DNA from: an uncultured Verrucomicrobiae bacterium
GTDB taxonomy: Bacteria; Verrucomicrobiota; Verrucomicrobiia; Limisphaerales; AAA164-E04
Reading direction: 5' to 3'
Length of the DNA: 64,000 nucleotides
Assembly (NCBI GenBank): GCA_951813855.1
Contig: OX638380.1
Span: forward strand, 1,504,876-1,568,875
Position 1 is the stretch's first letter. Each line of letters opens with the position of its first letter. The notes under the pieces are model-generated. The model had not been told where the DNA came from, did no database searches, and saw only the letters and a list, made by a program, of their open reading frames with translations. The translations under genes and the position numbers were made by a program. Shown here piece by piece: positions 22,140 to 32,035 of this stretch.

Positions 22140-23650
22140 GGCGAAAGGCGGTTACCGAGCAGATGGGAGTACTGACCGAGGTTGCCCACGGCGACGTCTT
22201 GCCGAGGAAGGGAAGGCTCCTGGAACGCAAAGCGTGTTCTCAGGGACTCGACATCGGGGAGGGAGCCGGTCCGGAGCGCTTCTTCGATGGCGTCGGCGAT
22301 TTCCGCTTCGCAGCCGTTTTCGTGGGCCAAGGCAAGGAACTCGACGGTGAGACGGCACGCTTGTTTTTCGCTCACGGATTCCTTCACTTGATCGAAGAAG
22401 TGGCGATAGGCCTCTCGAGGAAAGAGATCATTGCGGTAGGTCAGACGTGCCAGAGCCATAGGTTTGCGCTTCAGGGACTGGATGACATGCCGATAATCGA
22501 TGACGTTGGGACGGTGAGTCCGATGTCCGCGAGGCAGGGTTTCGATCCTCGTCGCTCCCTGGAAGAGTTCGATCCGGTCATCGAAGATGCGAGCTTTGAG
22601 CCGGTAGCCGATGAGTCGCGAAGGCACTGAGTAGTAAACCTTTCGAATGCGGCAGCCGGCGGTGCTGGTCACCGTGACCATGACCTCTTCGCAGTCGCAA
22701 GGATGCGACGGCGGCAGCGGGTTCAGCTGGCCCCGTTCGGTCTCGATGTCCTTCGCCACCCTAGCGTTTTCACGAGCGACGATTTCCGCGACGAAGGTTC
22801 GGTAGGCGTCCAGGCACTCGAAATCCCGGGATCCTCGGAGTTCCAGCTCGCCTCGAACCCGGTCCTTGAGATGACGGTGGGCGCTTTCGATGGCGCCGTT
22901 TTCGTGGGCCACGCCCCGGTTGTTGCGAGACGGTTTCATCCCGTAGTGTTCGCACAGGGCCTTGAAGCGTTCGGTCAAGTCCTCCGCTACGTCCCGGGCC
23001 AGATTGCGGAAGGCAGCGGAGAGACTGTCGGTTCGGAGCTCGTGGGGGACTCCGCCCAGTTCGGCGAAGGCACCCTGAATTCCCTCGGCCAAGGCGGTGA
23101 AGGACTCGCCGTTAATGACCACGGAGACGTATCGGTAGCACGACCATGGGAGGCGAAAGTGGAAGTACATGTGCCGGAGCGATTCTCCCCGGATGGTGAC
23201 TTCCCCGGACTTCAGGTGGGTGAAGTCGGCAATGGCGAAAGTGCCGGCAGGCCTCTTCGTCTGCGGGAACATGACTTCTTTTTCCGCACCGTTTTGGGCT
23301 CGCCACGACCGAATCCGCCGTTCCAGGGTTCGACGGTAGTTCGGCTTAAATTTCGGTTCGGTGTTCAGCAAATCGTGGAACACCGTGATGGGCTTGATGT
23401 CGGGGCATCGCTTCAGAATGGGGACGACCTTGGCTTCGAAGAACGTGGCCAAGGGATCCGGACGAGTGCGCTGGGGGGGCGGAGAATCCTCCGACGGTTG
23501 GTTTTCGGTCTGTTTCCTGACTTTTTCGAGGGTCCGATAGCCCGTTGAGCGATGGATCCCGATGGCGGCGGCGGCGGACGCGACTCCTTGTTTCGGGCGC
23601 AATTGCATGAACAGTTTCTTCTGTTGAGGTGTGACTCGTCGTTTGGTCAT
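22136..23650 (-). CDS. istA: IS21-family transposase IstA
   Basis: This is the DDE transposase of the element. The 504-residue product begins MTKRRVTPQQKKLFMQ with an N-terminal helix-turn-helix region, followed by the rve-type core: IADFTHLKSGEVT, GGVPHELRTDSLSAAF and NRGVAHENGAIESAHRHLKDRV (acidic residues in DFTH, RTDS and GAIE). I chose the ATG at 23650 because it follows GGAGA by about seven bases; a start at 23692 is possible. The full length suggests it may be active and could be the source of the three decayed copies. Confidence 0.9.
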   Translation of the reverse strand: MTKRRVTPQQKKLFMQLRPKQGVASAAAAIGIHRSTGYRTLEKVRKQTENQPSEDSPPPQRTRPDPLATFFEAKVVPILKRCPDIKPITVFHDLLNTEPKFKPNYRRTLERRIRSWRAQNGAEKEVMFPQTKRPAGTFAIADFTHLKSGEVTIRGESLRHMYFHFRLPWSCYRYVSVVINGESFTALAEGIQGAFAELGGVPHELRTDSLSAAFRNLARDVAEDLTERFKALCEHYGMKPSRNNRGVAHENGAIESAHRHLKDRVRGELELRGSRDFECLDAYRTFVAEIVARENARVAKDIETERGQLNPLPPSHPCDCEEVMVTVTSTAGCRIRKVYYSVPSRLIGYRLKARIFDDRIELFQGATRIETLPRGHRTHRPNVIDYRHVIQSLKRKPMALARLTYRNDLFPREAYRHFFDQVKESVSEKQACRLTVEFLALAHENGCEAEIADAIEEALRTGSLPDVESLRTRFAFQEPSLPRQDVAVGNLGQYSHLLGNRLSP

Positions 23651-23872
23651 GTTGGTTCTCCGTCCGCACACGTGGTCGTGCCGACGGGCCAACTATCCAC
23701 CGATCAGAAGAACTTGCAGCCTTTCTTGGGGCAGGGTTCGGGCCACTTCGGTCGGGCTACGCCCTCCCTTCGTGGCCCGAACCCTGCCCCCCTGGGGTCC
23801 CCCAGACACCGGGGAATCCTTCCCTCCGATTTGTCGCATTGTAATTGTCGCTGTGTCGCAAAGTAATTGACG

Positions 23873-24007
23873 CGGAACATTTCCGGCTTGATACATGGTG
23901 CGGAACCTTGTAACGGAGTGCCAGCATATTGGGGAGGGAAAAATGAGGAAAAGAACATAAAACGAGTTGTTTTTTTTATGTATCAGGAGGAGGAACAGTT
24001 TAATTAA
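23873..24007 (+). pseudogene. Probable 3' end of secreted protein B1
   Basis: Immediately after the IS21 end, one frame stays open for 44 codons (RNISGLIHGAEPCNGV, then VVFFMYQEEEQFN) before TAA at 24005-24007, 39 bp ahead of the A1 start. Its AT-rich composition and position suit the displaced tail of B1. An open frame of this length could also arise by chance. Confidence 0.35.
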
Positions 24008-24046
24008 AACTGATACGGATTAGCAACACAAATCACGTTATTTGTT

Positions 24047-24772
24047 ATGAAATGTTTTGCGTATTCATGTTTAGGACTGGTTGTAATCTGGGTTGCATTA
24101 ATCCTAACTAGATCAAATGATGGTGGTGTATCAAATTTGATTAGGGTGCCGCACGATGGCAGCAGTTCAAACTCAAACTTGCCCGTTCAGAAAATGGAAA
24201 GCAACTCCAATAAAACTATTTCTTTGCACACATCATTAAATGAGGAAGAACGACAAAGAATTATCGAAAGGGAAGAAGACGAGGAATGGTTTCAAGCTTT
24301 TCAAGATTATCTTTTCGAAAGCAGAGATTCAAGTTCAAAACTCCCCAAACAGAAAATAGAAACAGAACAAAAATTGCTGACTAGAAAGAAATGGATTGAT
24401 GATTTTCCTTATGAGATGGAATTTCACCCGTCTATTTCATATTCAGAAAGTGCATTCGAGTTGCCTGACATTCAAATTCCAAGACCCCATTTTGCCGATT
24501 TTCTAGCGAATGCTAAAAACAATGGTGCAGAATTATTGTATGAATTTGGTGGTGCAGCTGAAGCATACAATGCTGCCCTGCTAAAATACAAAAGAGAATA
24601 CGAGGTGGCATTGTTTCCTGCCGTAAAGGCAAGAGGCATGGTAGCAAATCATGTTATGTTAAAGTCTTTTTATAGCAGCGAACTTAGGTATACTGAAGAA
24701 TTTGAAAAGTTGTATAATATAATCAATGAATACGGCTACGCTGACAATACCCTTATGGTTGTTTCAGCGTAA
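24047..24772 (+). pseudogene. Membrane-anchored protein A1, 5' part, interrupted by IS66
   Basis: The product starts with one membrane segment (FAYSCLGLVVIWVALIL, residues 4-20). A long, charged and mostly helical extracytoplasmic region follows. It stops at a TAA created by the IS66 end at 24769. Joining 24047-24768 to 26742-27048, which removes the IS and one copy of the 8-bp duplication, restores a single 342-residue frame that aligns with A2 (27984-28898) along its whole length. The family is unknown to me. The gene is AT-rich and was probably functional until recently. Confidence 0.75.
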
Positions 24773-24822
24773 TTGATTAGCGGGTAAAAATGGGGTTTTT
24801 TCAAGGAATTTCGAGGTTCGAC

Positions 24823-24851
24823 TTGACTTTTTTTTTTAATGAGGCTATAAT
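24823..24851 (+). promoter_or_regulatory. Strong sigma-70 promoter of the IS66 transposase
   Basis: TTGACT (24823-24828) and a perfect TATAAT (24846-24851) are separated by exactly 17 bp. Transcription should start near 24858, next to the ATG at 24859, so the message would be leaderless or nearly so. This argues against an upstream ATG at 24790 as the start. Confidence 0.7.
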
Positions 24852-24858
24852 AGGCAAC

Positions 24859-26418
24859 ATGCCGGGGATTGATCCTCATCGACTGCACGAAGCGGATCCA
24901 GCGGAATTGGTTAAGGCTCTTGAGCTTGCGATGCAGCGCGTGGAGACGCTGGAAGCGGAAAATCAGAAACTGCAGCAACAGAATCAGAAATTACGGAACG
25001 TTATTCGGAAATTGCGGCAATTGATCCGAGATTTGCAACAACAGATCGGCTCCTGTGGTTGCCAAACTGATCCCGCATCGCTCTCGGCAGATTTCGAGAT
25101 TGCCGACCAATTGAAACAAGAAAACCAGGATTTGCGGCAACAACTGGAATCGTCGGAGAGAGAAAACCATCGTTCGGCTACCCCTTTTTCCAAGGGCAAA
25201 CGCAAAGAAAACCCCCAAAAGCCCGGTCGCAAACCGGGGCAAGGAAAGTTTCGCCATAAACCAGCGCCGGAGCCCCGAGAACCTGATGAAATCCAAGAGT
25301 TTCAGGCTTCCCTGGATACCGAGGCCTGTCCGAAGTGCGGGGCGAAACTTGAGCGACAAGCCTCGGAAACCGCGACGACGATTGATCTGCCCCGACTCAT
25401 TGGCCGAGTGATCAAATACTTTTCGATTGAGGTCGCGGAGTGCACGGGATGCGGACACAAGGTCCGGGGCACGCATCCTGAATTAGCGAAGGATCAGTTT
25501 GGAGCGACGGCTCATCGGATTGGCTCCCGAGTCTATGCTTTGGCCTTGGCCTTGCATTACGATTCGGGAATGTCATTGCGCCAGGCGGAGAAGGTGCTCA
25601 ACGATTATCTCCAGATCCCCGTGACCCAAAGTGCGATCACCCAGAAGGCTCTGAAGGCGGCGGAGCAAGGGAAACTTGGCGAACTGGCTCAGGAAATCAA
25701 GGCGGAACTGGCTCAAGCGGATATCATTCACACGGACGATACCGGTTGGAAAGTCGGGGGAACCCCCCATTTTTTGATGACGTTTTGCAACGAGAAGGCG
25801 ATTTATTATCAAATTGAACGGCATCATCGTGCGGCCGAGGTGGCCCAAGTGATCGATCCTTCGTTTCGGGGAATCGTGGTCGTTGACGGTTTTACGAGTT
25901 ACCAACCTCAGAGCTTTGATTCCGTGCCCCAGCAAAGATGCCTGGCTCACCGGCAACGAAATTTGACCGATTTGGCCGACCGGAAAGCTGGCAAAGGGAA
26001 GTGGTTCGCCAATTATACGAAAGATGTCTTTCGACAAGCCATGGAATTGAGGGAGTTGAATCTCGCAGGCCATGGGACCGCGAGGGAATTTCAGACGGCA
26101 GTGATCGACTTGAAACAAAAGCTCGATCATCATCTGAGACCACGATCCTTGAGTGATCCGGATAATCAAAAGATGCTGAATAGCTTGTGGCTCCAGAATC
26201 AAAAGGGCCAGTTGCTTCGATTTCTGGACCATCCGAAGCTTGAACCGACCAACAATCGAGCCGAACGGGCTCTGCGACCGGGCGTCAAGGCTCGGAAGGT
26301 TTCCCAGTGCTCGAAAAATCAGAGAGGGGCTCAGAGTCGGGCGGCCATCACTAGCGTCACGGCTACCTCTCGCCTGAAAAAGGAGTCGGTTTTGGAGACG
26401 TTGGCGTCAGCGCTTTAG
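24859..26418 (+). CDS. tnpC: IS66-family transposase
   Basis: This transposase of about 519 residues has an N-terminal coiled coil (VETLEAENQKLQQQNQKLR), a linker with KRKENPQKPGRKPGQGKF, and a zinc-ribbon with CPKCGAKL and CTGCGHKV. The DDE core follows: HTDDTGWKVGG, then IVVVDGFTSYQP with QRCLAHRQRNL, and NNRAERALRPGVKARKVS holding the final Glu. I chose the ATG at 24859 because the promoter lies just before it. The coding frame shows no damage, so the element may be mobile. Confidence 0.93.
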   Translation: MPGIDPHRLHEADPAELVKALELAMQRVETLEAENQKLQQQNQKLRNVIRKLRQLIRDLQQQIGSCGCQTDPASLSADFEIADQLKQENQDLRQQLESSERENHRSATPFSKGKRKENPQKPGRKPGQGKFRHKPAPEPREPDEIQEFQASLDTEACPKCGAKLERQASETATTIDLPRLIGRVIKYFSIEVAECTGCGHKVRGTHPELAKDQFGATAHRIGSRVYALALALHYDSGMSLRQAEKVLNDYLQIPVTQSAITQKALKAAEQGKLGELAQEIKAELAQADIIHTDDTGWKVGGTPHFLMTFCNEKAIYYQIERHHRAAEVAQVIDPSFRGIVVVDGFTSYQPQSFDSVPQQRCLAHRQRNLTDLADRKAGKGKWFANYTKDVFRQAMELRELNLAGHGTAREFQTAVIDLKQKLDHHLRPRSLSDPDNQKMLNSLWLQNQKGQLLRFLDHPKLEPTNNRAERALRPGVKARKVSQCSKNQRGAQSRAAITSVTATSRLKKESVLETLASAL

Positions 26419-26741
26419 TTCTCGGTTCGATCACCCTCGGTTGATACCGGCTCGGGTCTTATCGTGCTTTCAGCACTGGTTTTCCGAAATCATGGAGCTT
26501 GGGATTATTCCCGTAATTTTGCTGGAACGGCAATCGAATGCCACTCGAAAGCCAACGTTGTTGGTCGAGGATATTTGATCTGAAGCCGCAAGACGATCAA
26601 CCAAGGACGTCGGATGGAATGAGATCACTCATCTCCTGACAAAAGCGAAATATGAAATCCTTGATCATGGGAATGCATCCTTTTCGTCAGATCGTTTAGT
26701 TCAAAATGGCGTTCAAACCCGCTAATCAATTACGTTTCAGC

Positions 26742-27048
26742 TTTCGATGGTTTATTGCAACATCATTATGCCCTGTCACATAATCCTGATGATATGTGGA
26801 ACAACAGCATGAGTTGGGGGGACAGAACAAAGATCACAGATCAGTATATTATGGCCGCTCTTTATAGATCTAAATACTCTTTTCTGCACGGTGAACAAAG
26901 ACCTAGTAAAAATGAAGCAGAAGAAATGAGTTTCAGGATAAAGAATGAAATACTAAAAGGAAATATTTCCAATAAGGATTTTCGTCTTCCAATTAATCCT
27001 GAATTTAGGCATCAATTGAAGGAGGGAGATCCATTAATATACAAATAG
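26742..27048 (+). pseudogene. Membrane-anchored protein A1, 3' part
   Basis: Continuing directly from the duplicated target site, the frame reads FDGLLQHHYALSHNPDDMW and ends HQLKEGDPLIYK, matching the C-terminus of A2 (FDGLMQHYHALSHNPDDIW to HRLKEGDPLIYK). An ATG at 26755 lies inside this fragment and is not a natural start. The similarity to A2 extends about 40 bp past the stop. Confidence 0.75.
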
Positions 27049-27125
27049 TTGATCGATCCGGTTTTTTTGCTGTCGAGGATCGCAGATCTCTCGCAAAAAC
27101 AAACTGTCTGTTTTCTGTTCATGTA

Positions 27126-27545
27126 TCAAACCATCATCCGGAAGCGGCTGCCGTCGGGGCGCACCAGGGTGCCGGTAATTTCGGCTCCGGTAACCCGGCG
27201 TTGAGCATCGGTGCATGGGAAGACCGCATTGACGCGCCGATCGGCCCGGATCAGGCGGCGCTCCCGACAACTTTGCAGCAACCGGGGCGAGAGGCAACGA
27301 TCGGCGGCCAAGCGTTGCCGAACGAGAGGCCAGTTGGCGGGGCAATCTTCGGGGAGCGAGAGCGTTGGGGGAGTCGGGGAGGAGAGCGAAGGGCGGCGGA
27401 CGAAAGTTTCCAGGAACCGGCAAGCTTCCCGGAAAGAACCATGGCGAGCATGCTTGACCAGATCGATAGCGCCGTCGCCTCCCTGCCCGGCGAGATGATC
27501 GTAGAAGCGCCTGGAACCGTCGCCGGATGAAGGGGCGGCAGGAAC
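27126..27545 (-). pseudogene. DUF3991/TOPRIM primase-like fragment
   Basis: The minus-strand frame is open from about 27545 and reads GDGAIDLVKHARHGSFREAC, then RQRLAADRCLSPRLLQSCRE, and ADRRVNAVFPCTDAQRRVTG, ending in TGTLVRPDGSRFRMMV. This is the order seen in DUF3991/TOPRIM proteins encoded next to mobilization genes on plasmids and integrative elements: a zinc-finger-like part, a 'GGGAIDLV' box, then DUF3991. The TOPRIM half and the N-terminus are missing. It lies between the A1 gene and the second R1 repeat. Confidence 0.6.
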
Positions 27546-27573
27546 GACAAAACGAATGACGGGAAGTTCGGAA

Positions 27574-28000
27574 ACGAAAAGCCTTTACTTTGTGGCGAAC
27601 GATCCCGCAGACTCGGCGGCGTCAAGACTGGAACCGTCGTCGAATGACGTGACGGCAGGAGTGTTGAAACGGGTAACGGGAAATGCAGCATCGAAAGGTG
27701 TTGGCGTGAAAAGGTTACTCACATACGAAGGCAGATACTGCGATAATTTGAATCTTGTGGTTTCTGCTGAACTTTGGGATTCTTCCCGAAGCGTCTCCAA
27801 CCGATTCTGCGGATTACCCGAATGGGAATCGGTTGGATGGAATTTGAGTGGGATTGGCGAAGGCAAAGATGGTGGAAAGCGAAAATTAGAGTTGAAACTC
27901 CGACACGTAGGCATTTACGTGCATTGGACAGTTACGCTGTCTGAAATACAGCTCGTGAACACCATCAGAAAATCTGGAAGGCTATGACGAAATCAGCTCT
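27574..28000 (+). repeat. R1 repeat, copy 2
   Basis: This is the second, nearly identical copy of the 18950-19382 sequence. Its end runs about 15 bases into the A2 reading frame, so it provides the ATG at 27984 and the whole upstream region of A2. The open frame of about 143 codons from 27556 differs from copy 1 mainly by amino-acid-changing substitutions. Confidence 0.7.
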
Positions 28001-28898
28001 GGTGAAATATTTTGCGTATTCATGTCTAGGGTTGATTGTAATCTGGATTGTATTAATCCTAACTAAACCAACCGATGATGGTGTATCAAATTTGATCAGA
28101 GTGCCGCACGATGGTACCAATTTAAACACAAACTTACTCGAAAGCAGAGAATCTAGTGCTAAACCGCACCATCAGAAAATAGAAAAAGAACAAAAATTGC
28201 TAACTAGGAAGGAATGGATCGATAATTTTCCATACGAAATGGTATTTCATCCGACGATACTTTATTCAGAGAAAATGTTTGATTTGCCTGACATACAAAT
28301 GCTAGAGCCCCATGCTGTTGATTTTCTAGCAAATGCTATAAACAAAGGTGCCGAAATATTGGATAAATCTGGCGATGCAGCTGAAGAATTCAAAGTTGAC
28401 CTGCTAAAATACAAAAGAGAATACGAGGCGGCTTTGTTTCCTATCGTGAAGGCAAGAGGCATGGTAGCAAATCATACTATATTGAAGGCATTTTATAATA
28501 GCGAACTGAGATATACTAAAGAATTTGAAACGGTTTATAATATAATAAATGAGTATGGCTACGCCGATAACACCCTAATGGTGGTTGCGGCATTCGATGG
28601 TTTAATGCAACATTACCATGCCCTGTCACATAATCCTGATGATATATGGCAAGACAGCATGACATGGGGAGATAGAACAAAGCAAACGGAACACTTTGTT
28701 ATGCTCGCTCTTTATAGAAACAAACTTTCTTTTCTGCATGGAGAACGGAGACCGAGTAAAAAGGAAGCGGAGGAAATGAGTTCTAGGATAAGGAATGAAA
28801 TGCCCAAAGGAAATATTTCCAATAAGGATTTTCGTCTTCCAATTAATCTTGAATTTAGGCATCGATTGAAGGAGGGCGATCCCTTAATATACAAATAA
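27984..28898 (+). CDS. Membrane-anchored protein A2, intact member of an unknown family
   Basis: The 304-residue product has one N-terminal membrane segment (YFAYSCLGLIVIWIVLIL) and a ~280-residue charged, helical region with segments such as DLLKYKREYEAALFPIVKARG and EFETVYNIINEYGYADNT. Position 28002 (GTG) aligns with the ATG of A1, so translation may begin there; the ATG at 27984 comes from the R1 repeat. No secreted partner gene precedes it, unlike A1 and A3. The function is unknown. The AT-rich composition contrasts with neighbours and suggests transfer. Confidence 0.7.
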   Translation: MTKSALVKYFAYSCLGLIVIWIVLILTKPTDDGVSNLIRVPHDGTNLNTNLLESRESSAKPHHQKIEKEQKLLTRKEWIDNFPYEMVFHPTILYSEKMFDLPDIQMLEPHAVDFLANAINKGAEILDKSGDAAEEFKVDLLKYKREYEAALFPIVKARGMVANHTILKAFYNSELRYTKEFETVYNIINEYGYADNTLMVVAAFDGLMQHYHALSHNPDDIWQDSMTWGDRTKQTEHFVMLALYRNKLSFLHGERRPSKKEAEEMSSRIRNEMPKGNISNKDFRLPINLEFRHRLKEGDPLIYK

Positions 28899-29026
28899 TC
28901 GATCGGTCCGGTTTTGGCTGTCGAGCGCCGTAACGGCAATTGACGATTTCAAGCCTTTATTACCCTCACTTAGCTAAATTGGACTTATGCGTATATCTAC
29001 CGCAACTTCCACCAGCCCGCATGTCT

Positions 29027-30397
29027 TGTGGCGGAGTGGAGCGGATGGTCATGGCGAAAGGCGGTTACCGAGCAGATGGGAGTACTGACCGAGGTTACCC
29101 ACGGCGACGTTTTGCCGAGGAAGGGAAGGCTCCTGGAACGCAAAGCGTGTTCTCAGGGACTCGACATCGGGGAGGGAGCCGGTCCGGAGCGCTTCTTCGA
29201 TGGCGTTGGCGATTTCCGCTTCGCAGCCGTTTTCGTGGGCCATGGCAAGGAACTCGACGGTGAGACGGCACGCTTGTTTTTCGCTCACGGATTCCTTCAC
29301 TTGATCGAAGAAGTGGCGATAGGCCTCTCGAGGAAAGAGATCATTGCGGTAGGTCAGACGTGCCAGAGCCATAGGTTGGCGCTTCAGAGACTGGATGACA
29401 TGCCGATAATCGATGACGTTGGGACGGTGAGTCCGATGTCCGCGAGGCAGGGTTTCGATCCTCGTCGCTCCCTGGAAGAGTTCGATCCGGTCATCTAAGA
29501 TGCGAGCCTTGAGCCGGTAGCCGATGAGTCGCGAAGGCACTGAGTCGTAAACCTTTCGAATGCGGCAGCCGGCGGTGCTGGTCACCGTGACCATGACCTC
29601 TTCGCAGTCGCAAGGATTCGACGGCGGCAGCGGGTTCAGCTGGCCCCGTTCGGTCTCGATGTCCTTCGCCACCCTGACGTTTTCACGAGCGACGATTTCC
29701 GCGACGAAGGTTCGGTAGGCGTCCAGGCACTCGAAATCCCGGGATCCTCGGAGTTTCAGCTCGCCTCGAACCCGGTCCTTGAGATGACGGTGGGCGCTTT
29801 CGATGGTGCCGTTTTCGTGGGGCACGCCCCGGTTGTTGCGAGACGGTTTCATCCCGTAGTGTTCGCACAAGGCCTTGAAGCGTTCGTTCGGTCAAGTCCT
29901 CCGCTATGTCCTGTGCCAGATTGCGGAAGGCAGCGGAGAGACTGTCGGTTCGGAGCTCGTGGGGGACTCCGCCCAGTTCGGCGAAGGCACCCTGAATTCC
30001 CTCGGCCAAGGCGATGAAGGACTCGCCGTTAATGACCACGGAGACGTATCGGTAGCACGACCATGGGAGGCGAAAGTGGATGTACATGTGCCGGAGCGAT
30101 TCTCCCCGGATGGTGACTTCCCCGGACTTCAGGTGGGTGAAGTCGGCAATGGCGAAAGTGCCGGCAGGCCTCTTCGTCTGCGGGAACATGACTTCTTTTT
30201 CCGCACCGTTTTGGGCTCGCCACGCCCGAATCCGCCGTTCCAGGGTTCGGCGGTAGTTCGGCTTGAATTCCGGTTCGGGGTTCCGCAAATCGTGGAACAC
30301 CGTGATGGGCTTGATGTCGGGGCATCGATCCAGAATGGGGACGACCTTGGATTCGAAGAACGTGGCCAAGGGATCCGGACGAGTGCGCTGGGGGGGG
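29027..30397 (-). pseudogene. istA: IS21-family remnant with frameshifted IstA (copy 3)
   Basis: The stretch encodes most of IstA in two frames (about 29870-29049 and 30369-29683). Compared with the intact copy, a 4-bp duplication of GTTC near 29885 shifts the frame after the RTDSLSAAFRN region. The left side stops within the first codons of istB (29027), so istB and one end are gone. The right side stops near 30397, so the start and the other end are also missing. The sequence is otherwise very close to copy 2. Confidence 0.85.
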
Positions 30398-30598
30398 GCT
30401 TTCTACCATTTTCAAGGGGTTTTTCAGCCCGATTTTCAGATTTTCGGATAGAGCTAACATCAGGCGATTGCTATCGCGGATTGGCTGGTATGCTGCAGGT
30501 GCCGGCAGTCCGTTTCATCGAATGCCGTTGGCTTGGGTTATTGCCGAGGCCCATGGTGAGCCGAGATTGATGGGATGATGATCCGGAATCGGTTGGCA

Positions 30599-31272
30599 TC
30601 AGTCATTCGATCGGTTAGAGGCGGTTGCCTGTTCCAGCGAAGGATCGTAGAGGGAACCGTTTTGCAGCATGGCACAAGCGACGGAGATGAGCCGATCAGC
30701 GACGCTTCTCAAGGCTCGAGCATGTTGATGTCCCCGTTGGCGAAGCGCGGCATATTTGCGTTTGCTGATCGGGTCTCTTTGGACGGCCACCCTGACCCAG
30801 TGATACATGGCATCCCGTAGCCGGGGGTGAGCCGCCATTCGTCGAACCACGAAATGTTGTTTACCGGAGCGTCGGGTCACGGGAGCGATTCCGGTGAGGC
30901 AGCGCAGGGCCGCTCGATCACGTTTTTCGAACAGATGAAAAGCTTCGGCCAACAGGATGCCAAGCACGATTCGACCCACCCCTGGAATTGATCTGAGAAT
31001 GGCGATATCCTGATTGAGAACCGGAGTCTGGTCCGTTGCCGGCGATCCCTCCTCGAGGGAACTGGCTTGATCGTTGGCTTGCAGGGAAACCGCCAGTTTC
31101 TCGGTCGTCTCGTCCATCTGCAGCAGCGTGGCATTGAGTTCTTCCATGGTCACGGCCAGTTGTTTGAAGGTGGTTTTGATCGCCCCCATGGCTCCCTCGG
31201 CGGTACCCTCGGCGACGGTCACCGCCGGTTGCCGCAGTATCTTGAGGATTTGCTCGGCGGAGAGTATCCTAT
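30599..31272 (-). pseudogene. IS110-family transposase, N-terminally truncated
   Basis: The product matches the C-terminal transposase_20 domain of IS110 elements: ILRSIPGVGRIVLGILLAEA, then LRCLTGIAPVTRRSGKQHF and MYHWVRVA. The preceding helical part (SAEQILKILRQPAVTVAEGT) is also family-like. The N-terminal DEDD nuclease domain is absent, because the frame meets an unrelated membrane-protein fragment near 31270. IS110 elements lack terminal inverted repeats, so the exact edge of the element cannot be read. Confidence 0.75.
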
Positions 31273-31620
31273 CACGCAATATGCAACCATCATGGCAAAC
31301 AATCCGAATGCTAATCTATCAGGAAATGTATCATGTCCCAAGACTCTTGCAAAAATTTCTAACGGCAATCGCCATAACGGTATTCCAATTCCCCACACCT
31401 GATGAACCCCTTGCATAGACCATGTAAGATCATGATTTATACACAATACATTATCGCATAATTCCAAATTGCCGTTCAATAATGCATCTGTTTGCAAACG
31501 GTACGGTATGAATGGAGAATACCAATGCTCATATATCTGGACCCATCCAGAAAAGAATAATATAACCGATGCGTATATTAATGAATATGAACAAATTAAC
31601 GCGCGATATCGCAAATACAT
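31270..31620 (-). pseudogene. N-terminal fragment of an integral membrane protein
   Basis: From the ATG at 31620 about 117 native residues are encoded. There is a first membrane helix (ICSYSLIYASVILFFSGW), a loop containing HDLTWSMQGVHQVWGIGIP, and a second helix (FGLFAMMVAYCVIGYS). The frame then enters the IS110 remnant. The loop resembles polytopic glycosyltransferase-like membrane proteins, but this is a guess. The fragment is AT-rich. Confidence 0.5.
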
Positions 31621-32035
31621 AAGAAGTTACAGGGGTAAATCAGAGAGTTCAGATTTTGGTCCGGTAACATCATCGGTTCAAGTGAACCGATGACAGCTTA
31701 GTGCCTCTCTCTTCCCCGATCAAGCGAAAAAATAAAAAACGCGAATTTTCTCCCAAGCCCGTGATCCTCTCCATTCTCCGTAGATAGCTTCAGTGCTACC
31801 TCGATGGATTCCTCGCTCCAGTCTCGCCCAACTCCAGGCGCTTGCCCTAGTCGGCTTGCGCAGTTCCACGCCGGACCTTCCCAGGTGCTCCTGCACCTCG
31901 CCCCAAGGCAAGGCCCCTCCCCGTTCACGAGAATCTTCAGGTCCGGGGCCACCTCGATTCGCAGCAGCTAGTGAAACTCTCCAGACTGTTGTACACCTCG
32001 GCCTTGGCCGTGCCGTCAAAGTCCCGGCCTTGTTC
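31621..32035. other. Gene-free stretch between island relics
   Basis: An AT-rich start upstream of the membrane-protein fragment changes near 31690 to GC-rich sequence with unconvincing open frames. I see no motif, structured RNA or transposon end. Confidence 0.35.

Larger units (their letters stand above)
20802..23872 (-). mobile_element. IS21-family insertion sequence, apparently complete (copy 2)
   Basis: The element of about 3.07 kb is bounded by inverted terminal repeats at 20802-20842 and 23832-23872. Each is made of two tandem units of the type GACAATTACAATGCGACA, the multiple terminal repeat layout typical of IS21. It carries intact istA and istB. I cannot see a matching target duplication at its edges, so it may have been rearranged since insertion. 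It splits the secreted-protein gene B1. Three more remnants of the same element lie at 16.2, 17.6 and 29.0 kb. Confidence 0.85.
24769..26733 (+). mobile_element. IS66-family insertion sequence with perfect 8-bp target duplication
   Basis: The 1965-bp element has 17-bp perfect terminal inverted repeats, GTAATTGATTAGCGGGT at 24769-24785 and its complement at 26717-26733. It is flanked by GTTTCAGC at 24761-24768 and 26734-26741, the 8-bp duplication expected of IS66. It carries only a transposase gene, with no tnpA/tnpB accessory genes, like the single-gene branch of the family. It splits the membrane protein gene A1. Confidence 0.95.
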
